Positions 13,041-26,500 of a DNA stretch of 64,000 nt are shown in pieces. Below the pieces are notes generated by a model, which worked only from the letters and a program-made list of their open reading frames with translations, did no database searches and was not told the origin of the DNA. This stretch comes from Patiria pectinifera (Eukaryota; Echinodermata; Asteroidea; Valvatida; Asterinidae). The position numbers and the translations under genes are program-made. Where the stretch lies: assembly GCA_029964075.1 (NCBI GenBank), contig CM057146.1:13597501-13661500 (forward strand), in the 5' to 3' direction. How positions within the stretch are numbered: the first letter of the stretch is position 1; every line of letters starts with the position of its first letter.

Positions 13041-14260
13041 ACTTTATGTACTCAGTAATTTTGTGGATATTGTTGTGTAATGTCGTGCTTATCTGTCTAT
13101 CCCTGCAGTTCTCTAGTTAAAAATGTGGAAGTGTACAAATAGATTTTATTAACCCATTTTTGTCAATAAATCCATTATTTTTGCCCCAAATCGTCCAAAT
13201 AATACGTGTCAGAGTATTAAGTGAAATTCTTCCGGCATCAACTTGCCTTTTTCTACATTGTTTGGGAAAATTACATTTTTTGCCCACATTTTATCAAAAC
13301 AGAACTTATACTTTTTTAACTTTTCAGCCGAAAAATTCAATTTCCTTGAAAAAAGTAGGGCAAGTGCTTAATAGGCCATAAGACACAAGTCAATATCTGT
13401 CCAGATTTGCCATTCAAAACAAAAATTGTGTTGAAAATGTGGGGGGTTACTTCTTCTTTTTTTGCAGTAAATGGATTATTTAAGAAAAAAAAATAGGTAC
13501 GGTGTACGACTATATGACATTATGTTTACCTATAGCACAGACGGGCCTCTCTAGCTAGCTTTGCGTTGTTTGGGAAAATTTAAATTTTTGAACAAAGTTT
13601 TGATACTAAAAATGTTATCGGTTCAAGACAAATTAACAGAAAGTGAAAGAAGGTATTTTAAGGTTTAAATCGATGAATGTCTTGATCACCTGCGAGACTT
13701 TGGAGTATATTTCCCGAACTTTTTAAAAGTTTCATTGATAAATATTCGACATGAATTCAATTCACACTATTTCACAAAAGAATAATCAAAAGATGAACAT
13801 TAAAATTGACAGTCAATTATCAATTTGTCCAAAACAAATATTTATAATTTTGAAAATATCAAACAAACTAACAGCAACAACTCTTCCAATGAATTCCATT
13901 TGATCTATTATTCGAAATTACTGTAGTGTAGACCTAGAATTTCATTTTCTTAAAAGCAATGAAATATGCATTATGTATTATGGATCATTCTATAAATTAA
14001 TGCGAGGACCAATTTCTGTGTGTCCCTGTTACATCTGATATAAGATGTTTTAAATTCAGGACACATTCTTTAATGTCTTCTATCTCTGAGAGTGATTTGA
14101 TATAAAGCAAAGTACCTGCCGAACGAATAGTAAAAGTTTGAAGTCAATTTTAATGATACTTGCGTGGTAATTTAGCAGGTCAGATGTAACAGAGACACAC
14201 TTTTGGACCCCAGTTTTATGGAATGACCCTCTTTTCTAATAATAATACCTGCCCGACATT
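13040..14260. other. End of unit A and spacer; no gene seen
   Basis: 13040-13700 aligns with 30210-31050 of unit B. 13700-14260 is AT-rich with no match elsewhere in the window and no codon structure. Confidence 0.5.
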
Positions 14261-16772
14261 GAGTGGTCCAGTTCATCTGTCATTGGTCATCGGTATCCAC
14301 AAAGCCTTAGTAATAATTTCATCACTACACTGGCCGAATCTGGACTTGATCAGATTGTCTCGTTTCCCACCAGACTAGACAATATCCTAGATCTGTTCCT
14401 CACCAACAGACCATCATGTATTAACAAGTGCCTCCCAATCCCAGGCATTAGTGATCATGAGATCGTCTTCGTTGACACAGACATCAAGCCTAAACGCCAA
14501 AGACCTGTGAGAAGGAAAATATACCTTTGGAATAAGGCCGACATGCAACACTCCGCTGTGAAGGAAATAAGATGAAAGATGAATTTGTAACCAAATTTGA
14601 CGCTTCATCCCCTGTCAGCGAGATGTGGGACACCATAGAGTCAAAACTCTCCCAAATCTTGGACCTTGTTCCATCCAAATTCACATCTAGTCGTTTCAAC
14701 CAGCCATGGATAACCCGCAAAATCAAGCAGCTCAGTAGGCAGAAGCAACGTGCTTACAACAAGGCTTGCTCCCATCGCCGTCATCGCAATCACCGTCACT
14801 GGGCCAGGTACAACGTCCTGAAGAAACGCATGCAGAACGCATGCAGAGAAGCATACAACAACTACATCAACAACATTGTGTGCCCAGATCTCAAGTCAAA
14901 CCCCAAGCGTTTCTGGAGCCATATCTCAAGCAAGCGCTGTGAAAACAATGGTGTTGCCCCTCTTCGTGGCCCCAGAGGAGCTACATACACTGGAAGTAAG
15001 GATAAGGCAAATATTCTCAACGACCAGTTTTGTTCAGTCTTCAAAAAGATGAGGATCCATCCACCATGCCAGTCCTTGGCCCTAGTCCATTTCCTACTAT
15101 GGATCACATATAGATAAATGTCAACGGCGTAATCAAATTGCTGAAGAAAATAAATCCTCATAAAGCCACCGGCCCAGATAATATTCCAGCTCGTCTACTG
15201 AAAGAACTTGCTAACAGCCTTGGACCTGTACTCTCCATCCTGTATCAAGCCTCGTTGAACAGTGGGGATCTCCCTGAAATATGGAAATCAGCCACCGTTG
15301 CACAGAGATAGGAATAAACCAGCCAACTACAGGCCCATCTCACTCACAGCCATCTGCTGCAAACTTCTAGAGCATATCATACACAACTCCATCATGCAGC
15401 ACTTCCAGTCTTAAAACATCCTGTCTGACAATCAACATGGTTTCCGTAAAGCCCGCTCATGTGAATCCCAGCTCATCATCACCATGGATGACATTGCCCA
15501 CAACCTGGATGAAGGTCTTCAAACTGACCTCATACTATTGGACTTTTCGAAGGCATTTGATAAAGTTCCCCATCTTCGTCTCCTCCATAAGCTGAAGTAC
15601 TACGGCATCGATGGCAGTGCACTTACCTGGATCAGCAACTTCCTTCAGGGTAGAGTCCAGAAAGTTGTCCTGGAGGGGGAGTCGTCAGCTCAATCCCCTG
15701 CGTCATCCGGCGTACCCCAGGGTTCTGTCCTTGGCCCCCTTCTATTCTTGGCCTATATCAATGACCTCCCAGGCTGTATTTCTGAAGACTCCAGTGTTAG
15801 ACTGTTTGCTGACGACAGTGCTATCTACCGTGTCATAAACAACATCGACGATGCCGACCAGCTCCAGCAGGACCTCAACACCATGCAGGAGTGGGAGAGG
15901 AAATGGCTCATGGAGTTCCATCCAGAGAAATGTCAAGTACTTCACATCACCAAACGTCGCAAACCGGTAAAGTTCACTTATTCCATCCACAACCACCCTC
16001 TGAAGGCAGCCCCCATCAGCTAAATACCTAGGGGTAGAACTCACTGACAACTTATCCTGGAACAGACATGTAGACACCACCTCCAAGAAGTGCTTGAGAT
16101 CCCTTGACTTCCTACGACGCAACTTGAGCAACTGCCCTCGTGAAGTAAAAACCCGCTGCTATACCACCCTTGTGCGGCCTATTGTTGAGTATGCCAGTTG
16201 CGTATGGGACCCTTCCACAAAAAGGAACATCACCAAAATTGAATCTGTCCAGCGTAGTGCTGCCCGGTACATTATGAATAACTACTCCAGAGACAGCAGT
16301 GTCAACACCATGCTGAGTAAACTGGGTTGGGAGTCTCTACAACACCGAAGAGTCATCTCCAAAGTTACAATGATGTACCGGATCACCAACAAACTCGATC
16401 GATCATCGACATCCCAGACAACCACCTTATCCCGGTCAACTCATCTACCAGAGGCAACAGCCAGAAATTCCTCATCCCACCCACCCGTACAACTTTACTG
16501 AAGGGCTCCTTCTTCCCAGACACCATCCGCCTGTGGAACTCACTGCCCCAGCAAGTTGTTGAGTCACCAACCCTGGATGTCTTCAAGACCAGAGTGAACG
16601 GTGTCACCTTCAGATAAGCATCCTGTCCCAAAATAGCTCTTTTTTACTTGCACATATTTGTCTTTTTATACCTCGAGTTACGTCTGCACCTGCTTGTTTG
16701 CACTCCAACCAATGTGCGAGTATACTCCAGTGGAGGTTTCTGCACAGTATAGGAAGATGATGATGATGATTT
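14260..16772 (+). pseudogene. 5'-truncated, decayed non-LTR retrotransposon ORF2 (endonuclease end plus reverse transcriptase)
   Basis: Translation runs from the C-terminal part of the endonuclease (DNILDLFLTNRP, GISDHEIVFVD) through the linker to a reverse transcriptase: HKATGPDNIPARLLKE, NYRPISL, QHGFRKARSCESQL, LDFSKAFDKVPH, SGVPQGSVLGPLLF, FADD (catalytic Asp pair), then the C-terminal ARYIMNNYSRDSSV and LWNSLPQQVVES. Stops at about 14572 and 15412 and frame changes near 15050, 15300, 16020 and 16400 inactivate it. It ends in a (GAT)n tail at 16756-16772. Motif set fits the CR1/L2/Jockey-type group; the exact clade is not decided. Confidence 0.9.
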
Positions 16773-16814
16773 GAAAAAAAGACAATGAATATTCCGAATA
16801 TTCGTCTTCATGCA

Positions 16815-16861
16815 GACAGTTTGAAGTTGCACGAATATTATTCGTGCAACTTCAAACTGTC
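16815..16861. repeat. Perfect hairpin, 22-bp arms
   Basis: 16815-16836 is the exact reverse complement of 16840-16861 with a 3-base loop. Lies just behind the retrotransposon tail. Confidence 0.9.
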
Positions 16862-16873
16862 TCATAAAAAAAG

Positions 16874-17125
16874 GAAATTTGCGCTCATATAATCTATATT
16901 CAGATAATCAGAAAACAGCCGATGGCTTTAAATAACATGTCGAATTAAAAAATGAAAAATTAAAGTTGGAATGAGGAAGTAAAAAGACACACTTTTGCGC
17001 TCAGATAATCTATATTGTTCGGAACAAAAAAATACATCAGATAACAGCCGATGGCTTTTAATAATGTCGAATTAAAAAATGGAAAATAAAAGTTGGAATG
17101 AGGAAGTAAAAAGACACATTTTGTT
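16874..17125. repeat. Tandem duplication of about 125 bp
   Basis: Two head-to-tail copies share CTCA(T/G)ATAATCTATATT, AACAGCCGATGGCTTT and GTTGGAATGAGGAAGTAAAA, differing by small indels. Confidence 0.85.
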
Positions 17126-17229
17126 ATGGGGAGACAGGTATGGGCAGATATTCATGTCATTTTGTTGTATTCATTGTGGGGGGGGGGGGAAGAGGGAATA
17201 GCGCTTGTACATTGCTTGTAGACATAATG

Positions 17230-20050
17230 ATTCACATTTCTTTTAACTATTTTATTTTTTGGAAGAATAATCCGAGGTCACGTAAGGACAATTGCATGAA
17301 ATGTCTTTTCCCCGACCGCAAGTTTCTGCATTAACCACATTCACTTTTTTAGCTATATATCTTCATACTTGGCCCATATTGGGTCAAGTTGAATCCAAAA
17401 TATATGTACAAATTCACCATCAAGCAATAAAAAATGATGCGTTTCTTCTTCTCTTGAAGAAAAATCCAGATAATTTCTTGCAATTTTTGTTTTACGTCAC
17501 CTTCATTTTAAAGAGGAAATAGTGTAGATAAATGCTTGAGCAATTCTTGTACAAGTTAAATTGACTAATTACTTTAATTCTTCCAAGAATGTCGCATTTC
17601 TTTACCTATTATTGGAAATATAATTGAAGGTCAAGTAAGAGAAATTGCATGAAATGTCTTTTCCCCGATCCCCACTCAACCATCAACGTTTATTATAAGT
17701 TATTTCTTGAGAATAAGCCCATATCGGGGCAATTTTGAAAATTGAAAAAACATGAACATCACGCAAAGTGTTCCCTTTTCCCCATTGTATACTCTTCGAG
17801 ATACAGTAGTCTTGTATAGAGAGTTACATGATTCAATATTTGCTCTTTGGTCCGAAATTTCAAAAATTCACATTGAAAGGAAACTAAACTACTATTTTGA
17901 TCCAATATTAAAATTCTTTTTGGGGGGGGGGGAGTGTAAAAATGTCTGAATTATCATGGCCCAAGGGATTAATTTGGACTAAAACTGGAAACAATCGAAC
18001 CGAATCATGGAAACGTTTGTATATAAACCTGCAAACTTGTATAGGTTTTATCATGAGGAGGACTTAGCTCCCGTTGCCCCACCAAACCTTCCTGAACTCA
18101 TTTTTTTTCAAATCCTCGTTTGTACTTCCTTCTAATTCTCAAAAGCCTGGCCGGTTCGCTTGCTATTTAAAGAGTCACATTATCTTTGCGAATAGTGCAA
18201 TAATTCTAATAAAATATAGTGTAGCAGCCCACTTATTGAATTTGCTGTTGGTAGAATGTGGTTATTGTTTAGTTTCCAATCCCTTCTGGTTTTAAACCCG
18301 TACCTAACCTATTTTCTTTTTTGGTTGGTCACTCGTTCTTATCACAATAATGCACAATACAACATCCGATTGCGGAGAGGTGAGACCAAAAATAGAACAC
18401 GTCGACCTCTTCAAAAACATTCAACACAAAAAAATGGAATAGTGCGCTGATCTCAAGTTCAACAATGGAAATACAAAGTCCTTGAAACTATAATGGACAA
18501 AGCATAACTGAACACTTTACCTAGAAAAGCTGGATTTGCTATGATATTTCGCAATATCAGATTACAACATAGGGGAATTTTCGCACATGCATCAGGCGCG
18601 GTTCTAGAGCCAATATTTTCGGGGCGGGGGGGGGGGCGCTAGCAGGGCGGATCCAGATTTTTTTCAGAGATGGTCACATTCATTTTTTTTTAGCTATACT
18701 TATCTTCATACTTGACCCATATATTGGGTCAAATTGAATCCAAAATAATGTACAAATTCACCATCAAACAATGAATAATGATGCGTTCCTTCATCTCTTG
18801 AAGAAAAATCCAGATAATTTCGTGCAATTTTTGTTTTACGTCACCGTCATTTTAAAGAGGAAATAGTGTAGATAAATGCTTGAGCAACTCTTGTACAAGT
18901 GTAATTGACTAATATTACTTTAATTCTTCCATGAATGTCGCATTTCTTTACCTATTGTTGGAAATATAATTCAAGGTCAAGTAAGAGAAATTGCATGAAA
19001 TGTCCTTTCCTCGATCCCCACTCAACAATCAACCTTCATTTTAATTTTAGTTACTTCTTGAGAATAAGCCCATATTGGGGCAATTTTAAAAATTGAAAAA
19101 CATTAACATCACGCATAAAGAGAAAGTGTTCCCTTTTCCCCATTGTATGGAAAGTTCAGATGATTTTATGGATTTTTTATTACTTCACCTAACTGTAAAA
19201 ACGTAAGTATAGAAAAATGCTTGAGCAATTCTTTTTAGATGCACAATTGACTGCTTACCCGTGCCAAGGCCGCACTGTATTTGTATATTACTCTTTTATT
19301 TTGATCGGGCCCAGTGTGGAACGAATCGCGAACCAAAATAATTATGAAAACTGATCGAGATACAGTAGTCTTGTACATGTATAGAGAGTTACATGATTCA
19401 ATATTTGCTCTTTGGTCCGAAATATCAAAAATTCACTTTGAAAGGAAGCTAAACTACTATTTTCATCAAATATTAAAGACTTTTGGGGGGAGGGTGTAAA
19501 AATGTCTGAATTACCATGGCCCAAGGGATTAACTTTGACTAAAATTAGAAACAATCAAACCAAATCATGGAAACGTTTGTATATTAACCTGCAAACTTGT
19601 ATAGGTTTTATCATGAGGATGACTAAAATGTCCAAAAGCTTAGCTCGCTTGCTGATATAGAGTCACATTATTTCAGCGGAGCTTTTCCAGGAAAAGAGTT
19701 CAATTATGGTTGGGTCTATTGCAGTTAGTTTCAAGGACTTTGTATTTCCATTGTTAAACTTGAGTCAGCACTTTTCCATTTTTTTGTGTTGAAATTGTTT
19801 TGTGGTCTCGCCTCTCTGCAGTCGGATGTTGTTGTATTGTGCATTATTGTGATGAGAACGAGTAACGAGTAGGTCGTCGGTGCGGGTTTAAACCAGAAGG
19901 CCGGATTGGAAACTAAACAAGAACCACAATTTACCAACAGCAAATTCAAAAAGTGGGCTGCTACACTATATCATCATTAGAAGTATTGCACTATTTGCAG
20001 AAAAGATATTTCGCAATATCAGATTGCAAAATAGGGGAACTTCTCGTACA
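17230..20050. repeat. Tandem and inverted repeats upstream of copy 2; no gene
   Basis: 17350-18100 and 18690-19620 are direct repeats, and both match 1-900. 18215-18490 is inverted at 19731-19970 (TGTAGCAGCCCA and TCCGATTGCGGAGAGG landmarks). G-runs lie at about 17180, 17920 and 18630. No conserved reading frame. Confidence 0.7.
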
Positions 20051-20104
20051 GGCCGTGGTTGGCAATTCGGTTGGCAAAAATGCAGTTTGCCAACCAAGCG
20101 CAGA

Positions 20105-20538
20105 AAGGTCAATTATTATAGCGCCCTCAATCACTAGCTCCAGTTCGACAGCCACAGCTGGAAAAAAATACGTTCACGCGCCTGATGCTGCAGTCACTTT
20201 ACTTGTAGTTGTACGAATCGGGAAAAACCCTTCAAGACATTGTCATGATTTGTTATTGCCCAATCTGGGCCGGGAGAATCGGAGAATGTTCTGGAAGCCT
20301 TTTCGTCACCACCGGATCTATTAACTTCCTGTCTTAACTTCCGGTTAGTTTTGTGACGATTATGTTTCCTCTGTGGCGAGGGATTTTCTGAGTAGAACTG
20401 CCTAATACTATCTGACTGCAGTGTGACTGTGCTGTGATACTGTCAACACTACATGCACTATGTAGTACTATCAGACTATTGAGTAGCCTAGCATAGTAGT
20501 ACTATCTATTGCAATTGCATATTAAGATATAGGCCTAG
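20105..20538 (+). promoter_or_regulatory. Upstream region of copy 2, matching copy 1
   Basis: ATAGCGCCCTCAA near 20118, a GAATCGGGAAAAACCC block near 20214, CACCGGATC near 20310, and CTTCCGGTTAG at 20338-20348 (ETS-type on the reverse strand), 194 bp before the ATG. Flanking sequence between the blocks has diverged more than the blocks themselves. Confidence 0.5.
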
Positions 20539-23500
20539 ATGATGGATGTTTGCGTTAAAGGTATGTAGGCCTATAGCCCCATAAATTTGGCCAATTTACT
20601 GGACTCCTACCTCCGTAAACATAGGCCACACATCCACCATGGGCATGGCCATGGCCTAGCTCTACTGAGTGGAGCGCTGAATTACGGGTACCCCTCCATA
20701 CTAGCCGTAATTCAGCGCTCCACTCAGTAGAGCTAGCCATGGCCATGCATGCATGTACAAAAACATGTCGAACTTTGTCAAATTTTGATTTACAGTAACG
20801 CTTAGTTTAAATTGTAGTTGTTGTTTTTTGCTTGAGAAGCATACTCACCCTCTTTATAATACATGTTAGCTAGGCCTATAGGCTAATCAGAAAGTGCTGC
20901 CTTTTCCGGATGTCCAATTTTCATGAAATTTCATGTTGAAATTTTCATGAAATTTCATGTTGAAATTTTAATACGCAAACGTGTGCAAACGAATCTGAAA
21001 ATTTCACGAAAAATAGACATCTGAAAAAGACAGCACTTTCTGATTGGCCTATAAAGAGGGCGAGTATGCTTCTTTAGCAAAAACAAAACCCTACAAATTA
21101 AGCCTAAATGTGAAAATCAAAATTTGACAAAGTTCGACAAGTTTTTGTAGGCCTACATGGTGGACGTGTGGCCTATGTTTATGGAGGTAGTCCAGTTAAT
21201 TGGCCACATTTATGGGGCTATAGTAGGCCTATTACTTTTTTGTTTGTAACCAGACTGGAACCTTAAGTGCTCAAATAATGCAAAAGAAAATCAGGCCAAC
21301 TTTACTCACTCTTTAAGTTTAACAGCTAATTTCTCCAAAACTGATTTCATAATGAGCAATTAACAACTGCCAGTTGTTAAAACCAAAAAAAAAATTTAAA
21401 CTAATTAAGCTTAAATATGTTAAAAGGCGGTGACTAGCTATTTTATCTACTGAGTGGAGCTAGGCGGTGACAATCATCATGCCTTGTATCCTTGGATGGG
21501 ATTTCTTTTCAATTAATTGCCCGAAAGATTTGCTAAAAGAAAGCTGGCACAACCAATATGAGAAAGGCTCAAAGAAAATAACATCTACATATATTAAAGA
21601 GAACAGGCACCAGCCAGTTTCCACTGCCTTAAAAATTTCATGATTTACTGATTTCTTCTACTTCCTTTTTTTTTTTTTTGGACATTAAATATGAATCATC
21701 ATACTTGTACTTTGCTTGTGTAAGATCTTAGTGAATTGAGAGAAATGTTTCTTCCCTCTTGTTTTCATTCAGTTCGGATTTGCCACAGCCGTCCCCCCTC
21801 ATGGCTGTGGTGGCTGGTATTCTGTGCCTGTTTTCTACAGTCTACGTCGCTGCCTGTTTCAAATCAAAATGAACCAAGTAAGTAACCAATGTAAAGAAGG
21901 CCCGTAATGAACTTGGAAAAAAGTATCCTCAGATGTTCATATATATTTCCTTCTGGACAGAGTTTTTTTAAATATTTTTGTTTAGGCCAAAAAAAAAATA
22001 AGCGGTCTCTGGTCAGACCGAAGTTCCAGAATCGATGCGGCGACGCGTTTTTTTTGTGGTTTTTTTTGTGGCTTTTTTTTTTTTTTCAAGCTTGAATTGT
22101 ACAGACAAGGTGGGTACTATTTTGCTTTTTTGTGTCCTCATTATACATTGGTGTCCTCCATAATTTGCCTTGGTGCCCTTTATCATTTGCCTTGGTGCAA
22201 TTTCCCCATTCCTTGGTGCTCCTTGGTACAAAAATTTGAGGAGGTGCGGCAAAAGAGGGCGCTGTTGTAGCTTCCGTGTTAATTTGAAGGAAAAAAAGGT
22301 TGACGCGCATGATTAAAATTGACGCGCACGCTGACCAGAGACCAAGTATTTTTTTATTTTTTTTGGCCTTACTTCAAAAACTTGTTAAATGCACAGTATT
22401 ATACCGGTACATGTATGTGACCTGACCTGTCACCACTAAATGGAAAAAAAATCACTAAATGAAATAACATATAAATGAAGAAGCCATTTTGCAGTACAGA
22501 GAGGCAAAGCCAACATTTCAAGTGCGGTACTTTTTGTACCACCCAATTTAAAAAAGGACTTTTCATCAACTAGCATGGACTACAAAGGCGGAATTTTTGA
22601 ACGTTGTCATTTTCTCAAAAATTACCTGCAGTCTACATATTTGTACATGTACTTGTACAATGTATTTCCTTTTCAGAATTCATTTACATGTAGGCCTGCC
22701 ATCAGAATGTTCTTGTTCTGCAGAATCCAGATATAAAAGTTATTTAATTCTTTAAAAATAACATCAGACTTATCACGCTCATATTGTTGTGTGCCTGGGT
22801 CACATTGTTTATCTCTGTTCATTTGATAGTGCTACATGTAGTTATATTTGTTTTTAGTATTTTGAGGCGTTTAACACATTGCAAGTTGTACAATTTAAGA
22901 AGTGGATGGTTTTTCAAATGTTATTCTGTTACTACATTTGTGTACATACATGTAAACTTCACTCACCAAATTGTTGTCGTATTGGTTTTTTCCTTGTTTT
23001 TTACCCCTGGATGGAACTGTAGGTGATGAAGACAAAAGATGTTTTTCCAAGTTTGGTTCCAATTACGTATATGAGGAGGTACTGGGGACGTGTGTATCAT
23101 GCCGCACCTGCGAGTGTGGTTTCATCGCAGGGAATCCGCACTGTGTGAAGTGCGTAGGTAGGTCTCGCCTTTCACAAAGCAAACACTTATCCAGGCAAGA
23201 ACCACTCCAGATTGTAAGTTGCAGTTCATCATTTGAAAGACATGTACTGGGTTGCAAGACCTACTATTGGAGAATTAACTTTACTTTTATCATATCACAC
23301 TGTAAACAACGTGCATGTTTATAGGGTGGCATGGTATGTGGCTTGTGCGTAAAGTGCTTGCCTGACACAACTGTGGCCCGGGTTCGATTCCCGGCTCGGA
23401 CCACATTTGTTGATTCTCGCCTGTGCCACGAGGGTTTTTCTATGGGCTTTCCGGTTATCCTCCTGCAAAAATCAACACTTTCGATGTCTGGCTGTGTTCC

Positions 23501-26500
23501 GTGGTCAAACATGGGTTGTGCATGTATGGCAGCTGCCTAAGGTACCTTTATGTGCCTTCGGCTCGACCACATTGTAGCTGCATTCTTCACAATAGGCCCC
23601 TCTCAAAGGACGCCATCTTTGTAGAAAATTACAAAGTTAAGTCTGCGTATTCAACCCCATCAGGTGCATATATGTACGTGTTCTACATAACCTCCGATGA
23701 CTGACACACAAAGGGAGAACAATAGATCCTTTCAGTCCTCGGGTGTTGGGTCTTTTGTTGAAAACCGTCCCCTGAAGTAGGGACAAAGGGAAACACAAAG
23801 CATTGTCCTCAGGAGTATAGTAAAACAAGAGTGCATGTGCCATTGTGTAACATGTTCTAAACCTATGCGCGTGTTTCTCAAAGCTTCTTCGAAATATAAT
23901 GCAGCCGATGCGCGTCACAAAAATTTGACGCACAAAATGCCAATGCATTTGGCAATCTGTAGGGTGGTTAGCCCCCCACCCAATTTTTATAATTACTCTC
24001 TAATATACATGTACCCCAAATATTGTTTAAAAAAGTTACAGTTTACTTATGATTGCAGTAAAATTAACCAACTGTTAAAATTGCAGGTTACATTTATTAT
24101 TCCACAAACTATATAGTTTTCCTGCACAAGCCCTGTTTCATGCTAACATTTTACAATTTCTTGCATTTCTGAATAACTTGTGTATGATTGCAAACATCTT
24201 ATCAAAGAGTGTAACTTTTTATTTTTGTTAAGATTTTGGAATTATGAACTGCCAGACCACTGCTCTGGTCACTGGCACTACACAGCAGGAATCCCCACAG
24301 ACATCTATGGAGACAATGATTGAGCCAACATCAACAGGGTCGACCACTGTCATGACAACAACACTGACAACAACACTGCCAACATCCACTGCCGAGACCA
24401 ACGAGGGCAACTCAACCTGGCAGATTGTAGTAGGTAGGAATATATTGCAATTTCAGTTGGTTAGCCTAAGCTGATTCAGTATTCGCTCATACTCAATGCC
24501 CGGCAGGCCGCTGGACAGGCTATTTTTTTCTAGATCTATGCATTATGTAATTCCTTGAAGCCTTCATTGGATTATAGAATTTGTTTGAACAATAACACTG
24601 GTCAACCTAGCCCAACTGCCTCTGGCTGTACACTATCACAAGCGCTTGAAGTACTTTGCTCCCCTACACACTGAAGCGATTTTGCTACCGATTTTGATCG
24701 AGATTATCTTCTCATCCAGGACAGAAATTTCCAAAGTTAGTTTTCCTAGTCATAGAGGAAGTCGTACTCGAAAGCACGTTCCTAATATCTAGAAATCTTC
24801 ATCCATCTGGCAAAAAAAACCGATGATCAGTCTTCAGCTCCCACAAATATTGTCCAAAAAATGTGTCTACAATCTACATGGGATTTCCAAATGTCGGACG
24901 CGTTGTAATGTATGCATTATGCGGGCGGGCTTGGGCAAGGTTATGAATATATGCATTGTATAGTTCATGACCTCGTGTTACGTCGGGTGCACGGTGCGAC
25001 TGACCATACAAACACAAGGTCATGAACTGATCGTCGTTTTTTGGCAAGTTGGATGAAGATTTCTATATAAATGTAAAGGACTTGTGTTTTCGAACAGGTA
25101 TGAGTTCCTCTATGACTAGGTACCCTAACTTTGGACATTTTTGTCCTGGTAGCAAAATCGCTACATCACTTTTCAGTGTGTAGGGGAGCATTGCCACTCT
25201 GACCGTATTACAAGAGCTTGGGATAGAGTACGGCCAGAGGCAGTTGGGCTAGGGTCAACCCTTCGACCTGTGCATGATATGTGCGCACAGAACGTACGTG
25301 CAATGGATGTGGCAGTTATAGTTCCTCACAATGCTTTGCGTGCCTGGGTTTTTTCACAAAATTTTGTGAAGATTAGCCCTTCCAAGCACCCTGTTGACGG
25401 GCGACCAAAGATTCGGTATTGCAACTTAATGTAGGAGGTCAAAGGTCATTTGGGATAATCATAAATAAACCAAACCCTGCATTTGTTTTTGAAGGTTCTT
25501 TCTGCCATTGTCATCTGTTAGTGCCACATTTAACGTGTAAATGTGCATCATCTCTATCTCAAATGACCTTTGACCTCAACTACATCAATGAGCGGGAATG
25601 AAATGCCAAATTTACTTATTTAGGATGAAAGTGGAATCAGAGGTCGTTTATAACACAAGAATCTAACCTGTGGCATCTGACATTGTATATACTAGTGAAG
25701 TTCCTGTTCTAATAAACTTGTTCTGATCGGGCAAACTGCTTGGACTGCGGTAGACCCACAACGTGGCGGTATAGAGTGCAGTTCCCCCTAAAACAGTACG
25801 CCGTATCTACACCTCACCGGTCCGCGATGCTCCCCTTCAAAAAATGGCTGAGGCCCACCTCACCATCTTCCTCCTTCAAGAAATGGTCGAGCCCATTCAG
25901 CCAACCACTTTTTCCACTTTTGTTAACCTGACATACCTGTGGCGCGGTAAAGTGCAGCTCCCGTTCAAAATGTGCAGCAGTGTGTGGCAGGTCTGTGTAC
26001 ATGTTTGTATGATCTAGGCCTCCGAAAATGCTGCATATTTTGCAGCTTTTTTGAAAACCCATGATCCAAACAACTTCAAACTTGGCACTGCACATTCACA
26101 ATTTTCAACTTCATACAGTGCCCGGTTCTGGAGATAATCGGAGTACAGACAGACAGACACACAGAGATTTCCGGAATTATAGTAAGATCTAACATGCAAA
26201 GTGAAAGTGACAGCATTGATTCAACACAAATTTGAATTGAACTTTTGTTGACTGATGGTTTCACAATCTCACCAAGTCACCTTGTCTTTGACATTTTGTT
26301 TTCTCAGTGTGCATACTTTTGCCTTCTTTTTTTTTCAAACAGGAGTGAGTGTTGGAGGTACCATTCTTGGGATTGCAGTCCTGTATGCAGTGTTGAAATG
26401 TTATCGCTGTAAAAAAGGTGATATTGATGACTGAGTAAATTCCAATATCTTAATTTACACCATTGTTTGGTTGTTGTTCTGAGATATGTGTGTTGCATCC

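Larger units (their letters stand above)
1..13700 (+). repeat. Segmental duplication, unit A
   Basis: Sequence from base 1 is nearly the same as sequence from about 18960 (and about 17620), and the right end at about 13700 (TTTAAATCGATGAATG block near 13665) matches about 31019. Unit A carries receptor copy 1. The left boundary lies at or beyond the window start. Confidence 0.75.

Noticed and set aside
14572..15117. Separate 181-residue gene
   Set aside because: It is an internal part of the decayed retrotransposon ORF2 and continues upstream past a stop.
21745..21877. In-frame ATG upstream of the copy 2 signal peptide (MFLPSCFHSVRIC...)
   Set aside because: It lies before the conserved TTCATTCAG acceptor, and the matching place in copy 1 has CTG. 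The exon 1 ATGATG model explains both copies.
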